Shown here: positions 16,440 through 25,855 of the stretch, one piece after another
Position numbering within the stretch: the stretch's first letter is position 1
Layout of the letters: the number at the start of each line of letters is the position of its first letter
Source of the DNA: TK10-74A sp965263065
GTDB lineage: Bacteria; Chloroflexota; Dehalococcoidia; Bin125
Direction of reading: 5' to 3'
NCBI GenBank assembly: GCA_965263065.1
Contig: CBDHGH010000003.1
Location: 2,480,001-2,544,000 of the forward strand
DNA length: 64,000 bases
Translations under genes and position numbers: made by a program
Notes under the pieces: generated by a model
Databases searched by the model: none
The model's input: only the letters and a program-made list of their open reading frames with translations
Told to the model about the DNA's origin: nothing

Positions 16440-17834
16440 ATGGGCATCGCAGTGACGACACGGCACAGCACGGCGCGACCATCGTCGTGGACCTACCGCG
16501 CCGCACGGGCGCTGTCGGCCGTGTCGCTGCGGCTCTTCTATCGCCGCATCGCGACGCTGCACGGCGAACACCTCCCGGCCACCGGCCCGGTCGTGATCGC
16601 GGCCAACCATCCCAACTACATCATCGATGCGCTGGCGCTCGGGACACGCACGCACCGGCAACTCCACTTCGTCGCCAAGGGCCCGCTGCTCGACCGCTAC
16701 CCGCTGGTTAGCCGCTTCCTGCGCGGGGCGGGCGTCCTGCCCGTCTTCCGGCACGGCGAGACCCCGGCGGCGGGCGGCGCGGCGCGGCGCTCGTCGGCGA
16801 ACCTGGAGTCGTTCGGGCGCTGCGCCGATCTGCTCGAGGAGAACGGCGTCATCTGCATGTTCGCCGAGGGACAGAGTCACCCCGAGCGGAAGGTGCGGGA
16901 GGTGCGCACCGGCACGGCCCGCATCGTGCTCGAGGCCGAGGCCCGCAACGACTACCAACTCGGCGTGCAGGTGATCCCCGCCGGCCTCTACTTCGCCGAT
17001 GTCGACCGCTTCTTCAGCGATGGCGCGGTCGCGCTGGGCCCGCCAATCGATACCGCGCCCTATTGCGCGCTGCACGCGACGGATCCCCAGGCCGCGGTGC
17101 GCGCCTTCACGGCGGAGATCCAGGTGCGGCTGCGCGACCTGGCGCTGCACGTGCCCGACCCGGCCTGGGTCGCCTGCGTCGAGCAGGTGGCCGACTTCGC
17201 CGGCGGCTGGCCGGAATCGACGCCGGACGTGGCCACACGCCTGCGGCTCACGCGAGACATCAGCCTGGCGCTGCAGGCCTTCCAGGCGACCGACCCCGCG
17301 GGGGCCCAGCGCTTCCAGCGCTCCACCGACCTGCTCTGGATCGCCGCCGATGCCTGGCAACGGCACGGCGGCGATCGTCGCCAGGCGCCCACACGGCTCC
17401 AGGACGCGGCGACGCTGCCGGTGGCGTCGTTCGGGTTCCTCTTCAACATGCCCCCCTACGTGCTCCTGCGCCTCTGGATCGCGCTCTTCGTCCACAGCCG
17501 CGAGAAGCGGGCCTTCCTGAAGTTCGTGCTGGGGGCGCCGCTGTTCATCGGCTGGTACGGCCTGATGGCGCGCTACCTGGCGCGGCAACGCTTGCTGGGC
17601 CCGTCGGGCCGCGTCGCGGCGGCGGTGACCGTGACGGGGCCGGTCATGGGACTCCTGGCCCTGCGCATGCGCGTGCACCGCCGGCGCTGGCTCGACGCCT
17701 GGCGCCCCCGGACGCCGCAGACCGACGCCGACCGCGGAGCCGAGATCCGGCTGGAGCGGACGGCGCTGCTGGCCACGCTCGCGCCCTGGCTGCCGCCCTC
17801 GGCGAACGGGCTGGCAACGGACATGCGGCAGTAG
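16440..17834 (+). CDS. Glycerol/lysophospholipid acyltransferase (PlsC-like)
   Basis: A 464-residue membrane-associated acyltransferase. The PlsC domain is in the first half: motif I AANHPNYIIDALALG (His-x5-Asp, as in GPAT3/AAK14816-like bacterial enzymes), FVAKGPLLDRYPL, FRHGE, and the EG motif FAEGQSHPE. The C-terminal half is longer than in simple PlsC proteins and has hydrophobic segments (PPYVLLRLWIALFVH; GAPLFIGWYGLMARYL; AAVTVTGPVMGLLALRM). It probably acylates glycerol-phosphate or a related lipid. It starts within 115 bases of the divergent hypothetical gene. Confidence 0.88.
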   Translation: MGIAVTTRHSTARPSSWTYRAARALSAVSLRLFYRRIATLHGEHLPATGPVVIAANHPNYIIDALALGTRTHRQLHFVAKGPLLDRYPLVSRFLRGAGVLPVFRHGETPAAGGAARRSSANLESFGRCADLLEENGVICMFAEGQSHPERKVREVRTGTARIVLEAEARNDYQLGVQVIPAGLYFADVDRFFSDGAVALGPPIDTAPYCALHATDPQAAVRAFTAEIQVRLRDLALHVPDPAWVACVEQVADFAGGWPESTPDVATRLRLTRDISLALQAFQATDPAGAQRFQRSTDLLWIAADAWQRHGGDRRQAPTRLQDAATLPVASFGFLFNMPPYVLLRLWIALFVHSREKRAFLKFVLGAPLFIGWYGLMARYLARQRLLGPSGRVAAAVTVTGPVMGLLALRMRVHRRRWLDAWRPRTPQTDADRGAEIRLERTALLATLAPWLPPSANGLATDMRQ

Positions 17835-17919
17835 CCGCGGCGCTCGATTCCGCGGGGGAGGTGCGGCATACTGGGGGCGGTCGCACGCAGCGGCGCGAAC
17901 GACCGAGGGAGGACACCGA

Positions 17920-18879
17920 ATGGGCAACCGACTCGAGGGCCGAGTGGCGGTCGTGACGGGCGCGGGGCGCGGGATCGGGCGGGCGCACGCGCTCAGCCTG
18001 GCCGCCGAGGGCGCACGGGTGGTCGTCAACGACCTGGGCGGCGGGCCCGGCGGCCAGACCGACGACGCCTCCGCGGAACCCGCCGACGAAGTCGTCGCGG
18101 CCATCCGGGACGCCGGCGGCGAGGCCGTCGCGAACTACAACAACGTCGTCTCCATGGACGGCGGCGAGGCCATCATCCAGGGCGCGCTCGACGCCTTCGG
18201 CCGGCTCGACATCCTGGTCAACAACGCGGGCATCCTGCGCGACCGCATGATCTACAACATGAGCGAGGCAGAGTGGGACGTCGTCGTTGCGGTGCACCTC
18301 AAGGGCCACTTCACGACGCTGCGCCCGGCGGCGGCGATCTTCCGCCAGCAGCGCAGCGGCCGCATCGTGAACACGTCGTCCGAGAGCGCGCTGGGCAACA
18401 TGGGCCAGGCCAACTACGCCGCCGCGAAGGAGGGCATCGTGGGCCTGACGCGGGTAGCGGCGCGCGACCTCGGTCGCTACGGGGTGACCGTCAACGCCAT
18501 CCGGCCCCGCGCCGGCACGCGGCTCACCCTCAACCCGGAGTTGCTCAAGCAGATCGCCCGCAAGCGCGAGAGCGAGCGGCCCGGCGACGCCCAGGGGGCG
18601 GCCCGCGACGCGGGGGATCCCAGCTTCGTGATGCAGGAGGACGCGTACGGCCCGGAGAACGTCGCCCCCTTCGTGACCTGGCTGTGCAGCGACGAAGCCG
18701 CCAACATCAACGGGCGCACCTTCCTGGTCGGCGGCGGCGAAATCACGCTGTACACCGAGCCCGTGCCCGAGGGCAGCGTCTTCGCGTCGGGGCTGAATTG
18801 GACCGTCGACGAGGTCTCGCGGGCCGCGGCGCGGACCTTCCTGGGCAAGATCAAGAACGTCGCGCCGCCCAAGGGCTAG
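17920..18879 (+). CDS. SDR family oxidoreductase, (3R)-hydroxyacyl-CoA dehydrogenase-like
   Basis: Short-chain dehydrogenase of 319 residues, long for an SDR and resembling the dehydrogenase unit of multifunctional enzyme 2. Rossmann motif VVTGAGRGIGRAHALSLA, NDLGGG NAD-binding insertion, NNAG, catalytic Ser in NTSSESALGN and YAAAK. The start has GAGGGAGGA upstream. Probable role: oxidation of hydroxyacyl-CoA or a related alcohol. A dienelactone hydrolase gene follows on the same strand. Confidence 0.92.
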   Translation: MGNRLEGRVAVVTGAGRGIGRAHALSLAAEGARVVVNDLGGGPGGQTDDASAEPADEVVAAIRDAGGEAVANYNNVVSMDGGEAIIQGALDAFGRLDILVNNAGILRDRMIYNMSEAEWDVVVAVHLKGHFTTLRPAAAIFRQQRSGRIVNTSSESALGNMGQANYAAAKEGIVGLTRVAARDLGRYGVTVNAIRPRAGTRLTLNPELLKQIARKRESERPGDAQGAARDAGDPSFVMQEDAYGPENVAPFVTWLCSDEAANINGRTFLVGGGEITLYTEPVPEGSVFASGLNWTVDEVSRAAARTFLGKIKNVAPPKG

Positions 18880-18967
18880 CATCCGCTGGCGTCGATGGGC
18901 GGCGCCGGAGAACGCAATCGGACCGCCGTTGTCCCCAGAGGCCAGCGGCGGCGCAGAGGAGGAATCC

Positions 18968-19660
18968 ATGGTCGCCACGACATCCGAATCGCTCGAGTTC
19001 CCCGCCAACGGCGGCGCCACGACGGGCCATCTCGCCCACCCGGCCGAGCCCGGCACGTACCCCGCCGTGATCGTGATCCAGGAGTGGTGGGGCCTGAACG
19101 ACAACATCTGCGACATCGCCAACCGCATTGCCGCCGAGGGCTACGTCGCGCTCGCGCCCGACCTCTACCACGGCAACCTGACGGCCGAGCCCGACGAGGC
19201 CCAGAAGCTGATGATGGCGCTCCAGCAGGACAAAGCCGTGGTCGATATGAACGGCGCGGTCGCGGCGCTGCAGGCCCGCGACGACGTGGACGGATCGAAG
19301 ATCGGCGTCACGGGCTTCTGCATGGGCGGTGGCCTCGCCCTGCTGCTGGCGATGAAGAACCCCGCCGTGACGGCCGCCGCGCCCTTCTACGGCGTGCCCA
19401 TGGGCGACCTGGCGGAGGCGTCGAACATCCAGGGCGGCGTGCTGGGGCTCTACGCCGGGCAGGACGGATTCGTCACATCGGATTATGTCGACGAGGTGCA
19501 CGCCGCGCTGCGCAGCGCCGGCGTATCGCACGAGATCCACACCTACCCCGACGCCGGGCACGCGTTCTTCAACGACACCTCGGAGGCCTTCAAGGCCGAT
19601 GACGCCGCCGACGCCTGGGAGCGCCTCAAGGCCTTCTTCGCGGCCCAACTCAAGAACTGA
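18968..19660 (+). CDS. Dienelactone hydrolase family protein
   Basis: Cytosolic alpha/beta hydrolase of 230 residues. Family features: VIVIQEWWGLNDNICDIANR, nucleophile Cys in GVTGFCMGGGLAL, Asp in GLYAGQDGFV and His in DAGHAFFND. The ATG at 18968 follows AGAGGAGGA. Members open dienelactones, but many act on other esters, so the substrate is not certain. A hairpin terminator lies shortly after the stop. Confidence 0.93.
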   Translation: MVATTSESLEFPANGGATTGHLAHPAEPGTYPAVIVIQEWWGLNDNICDIANRIAAEGYVALAPDLYHGNLTAEPDEAQKLMMALQQDKAVVDMNGAVAALQARDDVDGSKIGVTGFCMGGGLALLLAMKNPAVTAAAPFYGVPMGDLAEASNIQGGVLGLYAGQDGFVTSDYVDEVHAALRSAGVSHEIHTYPDAGHAFFNDTSEAFKADDAADAWERLKAFFAAQLKN

Positions 19661-19695
19661 GCAAGCACTGAGCCGGCGCCGGCCCCGGACGCACG

Positions 19696-19721
19696 AACGG
19701 CCCCGCGCCGCGGGGCCGTTT
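19696..19721 (+). terminator. Terminator-like hairpin
   Basis: Arms aacggccccg (19696-19705) and cggggccgtt (19711-19720) form a GC-rich stem followed by only a short T tract. It lies between the convergent dienelactone hydrolase and small membrane protein genes and could serve both. Confidence 0.6.
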
Positions 19722-19748
19722 GCCTGCTGCCGGCGCGCCGCGCGGCGG

Positions 19749-20078
19749 CTAGACCTCCAACAGGCCGCTCTCGCCGTCGTGGTCGTCGTCGTCGAAGTCG
19801 TCCGCGCCGATGCCCACGCCGAAGTAGATGAAGCCACCCGCGGCGATGCCCAGGAAGAGCCCCGCCGCCACGATGATCCAGATCAGCCAGGCGTCGAAGC
19901 CACCATCGGCGCTGCTCAGATGCTGATTGCCGGCGCCCAGATTGATCAGGATGGCGTGGGCCACGATGCCCATCACGCCCCCCACCAACATCCCAGGGCC
20001 CAGCAGCGCCAGCTTGATCGGCAGCGGCGCGTCGCGCAGCCATTGCGGAATCATGAAGGGCGGCACAAGCGGCGGCAT
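19749..20078 (-). CDS. Small membrane protein with acidic tail
   Basis: A 109-residue hypothetical membrane protein: MPPLVPPFMIPQWL, a segment LALLGPGMLVGGVMGIVAHA, a second segment IWIIVAAGLFLGIAAGGFIYFG, and an acidic C-terminus (DDFDDDDHDGESG). The ATG at 20078 has GGAGG nine bases upstream, so I prefer it to the upstream start. No family recognised. Confidence 0.65.
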   Translation of the reverse strand: MPPLVPPFMIPQWLRDAPLPIKLALLGPGMLVGGVMGIVAHAILINLGAGNQHLSSADGGFDAWLIWIIVAAGLFLGIAAGGFIYFGVGIGADDFDDDDHDGESGLLEV

Positions 20079-20233
20079 GCGGTTCCTCCCGGCGACGCGC
20101 GGAAGCGGAGTGGTCGCGTCGCGCACGAGCAGTATCCCGTCCCCGCGCGGAAACGTCTAGAGACCCCCGACGCGCTGGCCCCTCCTGGAGCCGCCGATTA
20201 GGCTGAGCGCAACGGCGCGACTCCCGAGGCAGC

Positions 20234-22210
20234 ATGCACGCTACGCCAGTGCCTGAACCCCCCATCTGGACCGCATTACGCCGTCGGCGGATGGGGCGTC
20301 GTGCGTTGCTGCGCGCCAGCGCGCGCGCCGGCGTGGCCGCCGCCGGGCTGGCCCTGGTCGGCTGCGGCGGCGAGGACGACGACCCCCCCGACGACCAGGC
20401 CGAGGCCGAAGAGCAGGCCGCCGCTCAGGCCCAGGCCGATGCGCCGGCGAGCGACGAGCAGGCGGCCGCGCAGGCAGGGAGCGCGCCGGACGACGCGGTC
20501 TCCGCCGAGGGCGGCGAGGGTGTCGCGGCGCCGGCCGGGATGGATCCGAAGCCGGGCGGGATCGCCCGCCTCTTCGCGACTACCGACAACCTCGACCGCT
20601 TCGACCCGCAGCGCTCCCGGTTCCGGGCCGGCCAGCAGGTCTTCAGCCTGATCTACAGCCGCCTGCTGCGACCCGATTCCGTCTCGGCCGGGAGCCTGGA
20701 GGCGGACCTGGCCGGCCTGCCCGAGCAGCCCGACGAAACGACCTACGTCTTCGCGCTCAACCCCGCGGCCGCCTTCTGGAACGTCCCCCGCACCGGCGGA
20801 CGCGCGGTCACGAGCGAGGACGTGCGCCTCAGCTTCCAGCGCCAGATCGACGGCCTCAACGCCAGCGGCGACCCGGACCTGCGCTTCTACCGGCGCGCCC
20901 TCATGGCGCGCGCCTCGGCGATCACCGCCAGCGACCCCGCGACGATCTCCTTCACGACGGACGCCCCGGACGCCAGCTTCGTGGCCTCGGTGATCGGCGG
21001 GCCCTGGAGCTTCGTGATCAGCGCGGAAGCGATCGACGAACTCGCGCCGCTGTGGGACGAGCCGGCGAACGAGCGCGACATCACGCTCTCCAGCGGCTCG
21101 GGACCATACGTCCCCAACCAGCTCGACGGCCTCGAGCTCTCGCTCGTGCGCTCCGGGAACTGGTGGGGAGCGACGCCCGCCTACCTCGACGGCATCGTGC
21201 TCACCCGCTCGACCAACGACCGCCTGGGGTCGGACTACGTCACGGCGGCGCTCGACGCGCTGGACTTCCCGCTGAACAGCGAGCAGGTGGACATCCTCGA
21301 GAACGCCGCCCCAGAGAGCGTGCGCTACGAGTACCCCATCGATACGCCGGTGCAGCTCAGCTTCGGGCGCGGCGACGACCCCGAGAACCCCTTCAGCGAC
21401 CCCCGCCTGGGGGCCGCGATCGCGCAGTCGATCGACCGCTTCGCGCTGATCGAGCGGCTCTACGCCGGCGACGCCCGGCCCTCCGGCCCGGCGCCCTGGT
21501 TCCTGGGCGACTGGGCCCTGCCCGAGGAGCGCCTGCTGGAGTTCCCCGGCTACCGGCCCAACAAGGACGACGACCTGGCCGAGATCGCCCTGCTCGTCGA
21601 GGCCGCCGGCGGCGCCGACGCGATCGGCGAGCTGCGCTTGATCGTGCCCGACCTGTTCGAGGGCTTCTACCCCGGCATCGGCCAGAGCGTGGCCGGCATG
21701 GTGGAGCGCAACGCCGGGCTCACCCTGTCGACGGTGTTCCGCTCGTACGCCGAGATCACCGAGCAACTGGAGTCCGGCGTCCTGCCGTCGTTCCTCGGCT
21801 GGGGACCGGCCCCGCTGCAGGCCGACCCCACCGACCTGTGGCGCGACTCGGTCGCCAGCGGGGGCGCCGGGAACTACGGCGGCTACGCCAACGCCGAGGC
21901 CGATGCGCTGATCGAGCAGATGGCCGCGACCTTCGACACCGGCGCGCGGCAACGCCTCGCGCACGACGTGCAGGAACTCCTGCTGACCACGGGCTACTGG
22001 CGGCAGAACCTGACCAACGGCATCCAGTTGGGATTGCGCCAGCCGCACTTCCAGCCCGACCCGCGCCTGCACGACTTCGCCTGGTCGATGCACCATCTGG
22101 CCAGCAGCTGGATCGACATCGAGGCCGACGGCTATCCCGAGCGCGAACTGCCCGCAATCACCCTCGATATTGACCCGGCAGCCGAAGACGCCGGGGACGA
22201 GTCGGAGTAG
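20234..22210 (+). CDS. ABC transporter substrate-binding lipoprotein, SBP family 5
   Basis: A 658-residue exported solute-binding protein. Twin-arginine region MGRRALLRASARAG, h-region AAAGLALVGC with lipidated Cys44, then a short acidic/Gln/Ala linker of about 45 residues (compare 180-220 in the paralogues), and the SBP_5 domain (RLLRPDSVSAGSLEADLAG; VTSEDVRLSFQRQIDGL; DPRLGAAIAQSIDR). The domain is complete. No transporter genes adjoin it, so it must use permeases encoded elsewhere. A leucine-rich-repeat gene follows. Confidence 0.93.
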   Translation: MHATPVPEPPIWTALRRRRMGRRALLRASARAGVAAAGLALVGCGGEDDDPPDDQAEAEEQAAAQAQADAPASDEQAAAQAGSAPDDAVSAEGGEGVAAPAGMDPKPGGIARLFATTDNLDRFDPQRSRFRAGQQVFSLIYSRLLRPDSVSAGSLEADLAGLPEQPDETTYVFALNPAAAFWNVPRTGGRAVTSEDVRLSFQRQIDGLNASGDPDLRFYRRALMARASAITASDPATISFTTDAPDASFVASVIGGPWSFVISAEAIDELAPLWDEPANERDITLSSGSGPYVPNQLDGLELSLVRSGNWWGATPAYLDGIVLTRSTNDRLGSDYVTAALDALDFPLNSEQVDILENAAPESVRYEYPIDTPVQLSFGRGDDPENPFSDPRLGAAIAQSIDRFALIERLYAGDARPSGPAPWFLGDWALPEERLLEFPGYRPNKDDDLAEIALLVEAAGGADAIGELRLIVPDLFEGFYPGIGQSVAGMVERNAGLTLSTVFRSYAEITEQLESGVLPSFLGWGPAPLQADPTDLWRDSVASGGAGNYGGYANAEADALIEQMAATFDTGARQRLAHDVQELLLTTGYWRQNLTNGIQLGLRQPHFQPDPRLHDFAWSMHHLASSWIDIEADGYPERELPAITLDIDPAAEDAGDESE

Positions 22211-22288
22211 CCGCGCCCCGCCAGTCGCCGGCGGAGGGAACCGGGGGAACCGCCGGGCGGGGCAGCCGTTAAGCGATCAGGGTGATCG

Positions 22289-25198
22289 ATGCGCATGCGC
22301 TCCATCTCGTCCCTGTTCGCGTTGCTCCTGGTCGCCGGGCTGACTTCGGCGCTGGGCGGGCCGCCCAATGACGATCCGATCGCGAAGTCGCACAGCGCGT
22401 CGGCGACCATCTGCGTCGAGTACCTCACGGGCACCGTGATCTGCGGGCCGTCGGCGCCGACGCCCAACCCGCCACCCTGCGAGAACGGTACGGCGGTCCT
22501 CAACCCCAAGGACAACCCCGAACTCGTCTCCGACTGCGCCATCCTGCTCGACGTCAAGGCCACGCTGGCCGGCGACGCCACGCTCAACTGGGATGCCGAC
22601 ACACCAATCACTGAGTGGGACGGCGTCACCATCAACGAGACGCTGGGGCGCGTCCGGGAGCTATGGCTGGAGTCACGCGGTCTCACGGGCAGCATCCCGC
22701 CGGAGCTGGCCGGTCTGTCGCTCCTCCGCGGGCTGCGACTCACCGACAACCATCTCACGGGTCCGATCCCGTGGCGGCTGTGGTCCATGACCTCGCTGTC
22801 GGAACTGCGGCTCGCCGGCAACACCGGGCTGACGGGCTGCATCCCGCCGCTGTCGCCGTGGTCGCCCAGCCACGACCTCGCCGCACTCGGCCTGCCGGAC
22901 TGTTCGCGCACGCAACTCTGCGAGAACGGCATCGCCGTGGCCAACCCCCAGGACAACCCCGGGCTCGTCGCCGATTGTGTGAATCTGCTTGAGGTCAAGG
23001 CGGAGGTTTACCTCAAGTACAGGCTGAACTGGGATACCCACGTCTCGCTTGCGGAGTGGGAGGGCATCACGATCGACGGGACGCCCGCGCGCGTGCGAGG
23101 AATGGAAGTGCGGGGTCGGGGGGTCACTGGCCGCCTCTCGCCGCAACTGGGTGAGTTGTCGGAGTTGCGGACCCTGCGGCTGAGCATAAATCGGCTGCAC
23201 GGTCCGATCCCCGCCGAACTTGGGAACCTGCGCCACCTGCAAACGCTGGACTTGGGAAGCAACGATCTGACGGGCGCGATCCCGGCCGAGCTGGGCTCCC
23301 TGCGTAACCTGTCGTCCCTGCATCTGAGCGAGAACCAGTTGACGGGATCCATCCCCGTGGAGTTTGGAGCCCTGCGCGGGCTGCAATCCCTGCACCTGGA
23401 CAGCAACCAAGTGAGCGGCACGATCCCGGCGGCGCTAGGGTCCCTGAGCAACCTGGAAACCCTGTGGCTGAGCGATAACCAATTCAGCGGCGCGATCCCG
23501 CGAGAGATCGGAGCCTTGGGCGCCCTGGAGACCCTCGCCCTGGACTACAACCGACTGACGGGCACGATCCCGACGGAGCTAGGATCGCTGCATCGCCTGC
23601 GGATCCTGCACCTAAGCGGCAATGATCTGGCCGGCGCGATCCCCGCTGAACTCGGTGCTCTGCTCTCCCTGCGAACCCTGGCGCTACAGGAGAACCGCCT
23701 CAGGGGTGCGATCCCGGCGACGCTGGGATCCCTGCGCAACCTTCGGCATCTCTGGCTGCACGACAACCAACTGACGGGCGCGATCCCGGTGGCGCTGGGC
23801 AAGCTTTACAACCTGGAATCCCTCTGGTTGCACGAGAACCAGTTGACGGGCGGAGTCCCAGCGGAATTGGGGTCGTTGCATGCGCTGGAGACCCTGCGTC
23901 TGGACGGCAACCAACTGAGCGGCGCGATCCCGCCGGCCCTGGGGGCCCTCGGCAGGCTGGCGTTCCTGTACCTGCACGACAACCATCTCAGCGGCGCGAT
24001 CCCATCGGAGTTGGGAGCCCTGCGGAACCTGGGATTCCTGCGGCTGCACTACAACGAACTCAGCGGCGCGATCCCCAGGGAGCTGGGAATCTTGCCCCAT
24101 CTGCGGCATGTGTATCTGGGCGGCAATGCCGGGCTGACGGGCTGTCTCGCTCCAGCGTTGCGGGACTTGCCCGACAACGACCTTGCCGCACTCGGCTTGG
24201 CGGACTGCGCCCCCGAGATGGTGCATCCGCCGATCGAGCCGCCGGCGCGTCAGGCGACTGTTCTCCCCTACAACCGCCTCGACACAACGGGCTCCGCGAC
24301 GACCCCGGGCAGCTACGCGTTCCTCGACGGCGCGGCGAACATGATCTCTACCTACGAGGGCTTGCGCGAGGACGCGGTCGAACTTCGCATCCACCAGGCC
24401 GACGCGGACGGGATGTCGCGTGCCGACGCCTACGGCACGGTCGCGCCAGGCGACGTCGTCGAGTGGCGGCAGGGGGACGACTGCTGGGTCCGCTACGAGG
24501 TGACGGCGCTGCTACCCGACCCACCGGGCACGGAGCCGCGCAGACACTTCGCGGTCAAGTGGATGGCGCACGCGGGAACTGGATGCGCAGGGCCGATCAA
24601 CACCGCCTCCCCGGCAAGTGTCACGCTGCATCCACCCGATCTCCTCACCGCCACGATCACCTCGCCGGTGCGCTTCGGCCCCTACATCATCGAGCCCCTC
24701 GGCTGGATCGGGGATTTCGACGACTATGCGCGAGTCATCCCGCGGCCCGGAGGGAGCCTGAGACCCGTAACCCCTCCGGAGGGAGTGGTTTGGGGCTCGG
24801 ACGACGACGGCATCGACGTGGCTCGCCAGCACCCGCTATGGCCTGAGCCGGCCCTGCCGCTCGCGTGGGTAGCCAGAGGGGCTCGGACATACGAGAGCGC
24901 CATTGATATCGGCTATGGCGGCCGCGAAGGCGGTGGCAGCGCTCGACTCTGGATCACATGGCGGGACTTGCAGCCCCGGCGCGTGGAAGCGTGGGGATCC
25001 TCTCCGAATCACAGTGAGGAGATCCGCACGATCGACGGACACGTGGCGTTCCTACGGACCGGTCCCGTGGTTTTGGCAGTGCACATCGTCGACGAAGCGA
25101 CCGGGATCGGGTACTTCGTTCACGTGTACCACACTGATAGTCCTGACAGCCCCGGGATGGACGACGCGATCGCGTTCGCCCGCAGCCTCTACCACTGA
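22289..25198 (+). CDS. Secreted leucine-rich-repeat protein with two cap-LRR modules
   Basis: A 969-residue secreted protein with signal peptide RSISSLFALLLVAGLTSALG. Two similar Cys-containing caps (CENGTAVLNPKDNPELVSDC; CENGIAVANPQDNPGLVADC), each followed by a WD/EW segment, precede LRRs of the 24-residue 'LTGxIPxxLGxLxxLxxLxLxxN' class: two full repeats after the first cap and 14 after the second, each array closing with GLTGC. The last ~320 residues are a non-repeat domain of unknown function (GSYAFLDGAANMISTYEGL; FGPYIIEPLGWIGDFDDYAR). It probably mediates adhesion or protein binding outside the cell. Codon use is somewhat less GC-biased than its neighbours, which may reflect transfer or repeat expansion. 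Confidence 0.88.
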   Translation: MRMRSISSLFALLLVAGLTSALGGPPNDDPIAKSHSASATICVEYLTGTVICGPSAPTPNPPPCENGTAVLNPKDNPELVSDCAILLDVKATLAGDATLNWDADTPITEWDGVTINETLGRVRELWLESRGLTGSIPPELAGLSLLRGLRLTDNHLTGPIPWRLWSMTSLSELRLAGNTGLTGCIPPLSPWSPSHDLAALGLPDCSRTQLCENGIAVANPQDNPGLVADCVNLLEVKAEVYLKYRLNWDTHVSLAEWEGITIDGTPARVRGMEVRGRGVTGRLSPQLGELSELRTLRLSINRLHGPIPAELGNLRHLQTLDLGSNDLTGAIPAELGSLRNLSSLHLSENQLTGSIPVEFGALRGLQSLHLDSNQVSGTIPAALGSLSNLETLWLSDNQFSGAIPREIGALGALETLALDYNRLTGTIPTELGSLHRLRILHLSGNDLAGAIPAELGALLSLRTLALQENRLRGAIPATLGSLRNLRHLWLHDNQLTGAIPVALGKLYNLESLWLHENQLTGGVPAELGSLHALETLRLDGNQLSGAIPPALGALGRLAFLYLHDNHLSGAIPSELGALRNLGFLRLHYNELSGAIPRELGILPHLRHVYLGGNAGLTGCLAPALRDLPDNDLAALGLADCAPEMVHPPIEPPARQATVLPYNRLDTTGSATTPGSYAFLDGAANMISTYEGLREDAVELRIHQADADGMSRADAYGTVAPGDVVEWRQGDDCWVRYEVTALLPDPPGTEPRRHFAVKWMAHAGTGCAGPINTASPASVTLHPPDLLTATITSPVRFGPYIIEPLGWIGDFDDYARVIPRPGGSLRPVTPPEGVVWGSDDDGIDVARQHPLWPEPALPLAWVARGARTYESAIDIGYGGREGGGSARLWITWRDLQPRRVEAWGSSPNHSEEIRTIDGHVAFLRTGPVVLAVHIVDEATGIGYFVHVYHTDSPDSPGMDDAIAFARSLYH

Positions 25199-25203
25199 CG
25201 CCC

Positions 25204-25689
25204 CTACTCCCCTCCCCGTCCTTCGACGAAGCGGCCCGGCTCGACCCCCGCCAGCGCCGCGCGGAAGGCCGCGACCCGCTCCTCGTACGACGCGCCGACG
25301 GCCTCGCGCCAGACCGGCTGACCGATGATCCGGTCGCGCAGCTCCTCGAAGGGAGGTCGCCAGGCCCAGTCGCGGTCGATCGGGCCCGAGAGCCCGAGCG
25401 CCGGCGCAGGCCCGCCGTCGTCCGGCCGGGCGGGGGCGAAGCGCGCGAAGAACGCGTGCCGCCGGAAGACGCCGGCCCCCATCAGCAGCACCAGCGGGGC
25501 GCCGGCGGCGTCGGAGCCCTCGCTCGCGGCCCGCAGCCGGAAGTTGAAGATCGACAGTTGCCCAGCGCGACGTCCCGTCCGCAGCGCGCCCACCGCGGCC
25601 AGCCCATCGGCGAGCGCGAGCAACTCCGCGGCCTGCTCGCGCGTGAGATTCGCCTGCTCCCAGGTGAGACCGGATGGGGTGTCGGACAC
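25204..25689 (-). CDS. Hypothetical protein
   Basis: A 161-residue soluble protein with no family I recognise. It begins VSDTPSGLTWEQANLTREQA from a GTG, has a helix-rich N-terminal half, and later FNFRLRAASEGS and FEELRDRIIGQPVW. The open frame runs back to 25737 but the extra residues look like shadow. It is convergent with the LRR gene, with stops five bases apart. Confidence 0.55.
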   Translation of the reverse strand: MSDTPSGLTWEQANLTREQAAELLALADGLAAVGALRTGRRAGQLSIFNFRLRAASEGSDAAGAPLVLLMGAGVFRRHAFFARFAPARPDDGGPAPALGLSGPIDRDWAWRPPFEELRDRIIGQPVWREAVGASYEERVAAFRAALAGVEPGRFVEGRGGE

Positions 25690-25737
25690 GGCGTCGATGG
25701 TAGGGCGTCGCCCCACGCCTGCGGTCCCCCGCCCCAA

Positions 25738-25763
25738 GATCGCCCTATCACGATCGCCCTATC
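25738..25763 (+). repeat. 12-bp direct repeat
   Basis: gatcgccctatc occurs at 25738-25749 and 25752-25763, a 14-base period. It lies in the promoter region between the hypothetical gene at 25204 and the small ORF at 25856 and may be a regulator site. Confidence 0.6.
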
Positions 25764-25796
25764 TGCGTCAGCGGCGCGACGCCTTGATCCCAGAGA

Positions 25797-25835
25797 AACA
25801 CCCGTTCTATCGTGCATCCGTTCGGAACGGGTGTT
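25797..25835 (+). promoter_or_regulatory. Perfect 11-bp inverted repeat
   Basis: aacacccgttc (25797-25807) and gaacgggtgtt (25825-25835) are perfect inverted copies around 17 bases. They end about 20 bases before the small ORF's ATG. This could be an operator or an mRNA hairpin; there is no T tract, so a terminator is less likely. Confidence 0.6.
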
Positions 25836-25855
25836 CCACGCTAGATATGGGGGTT

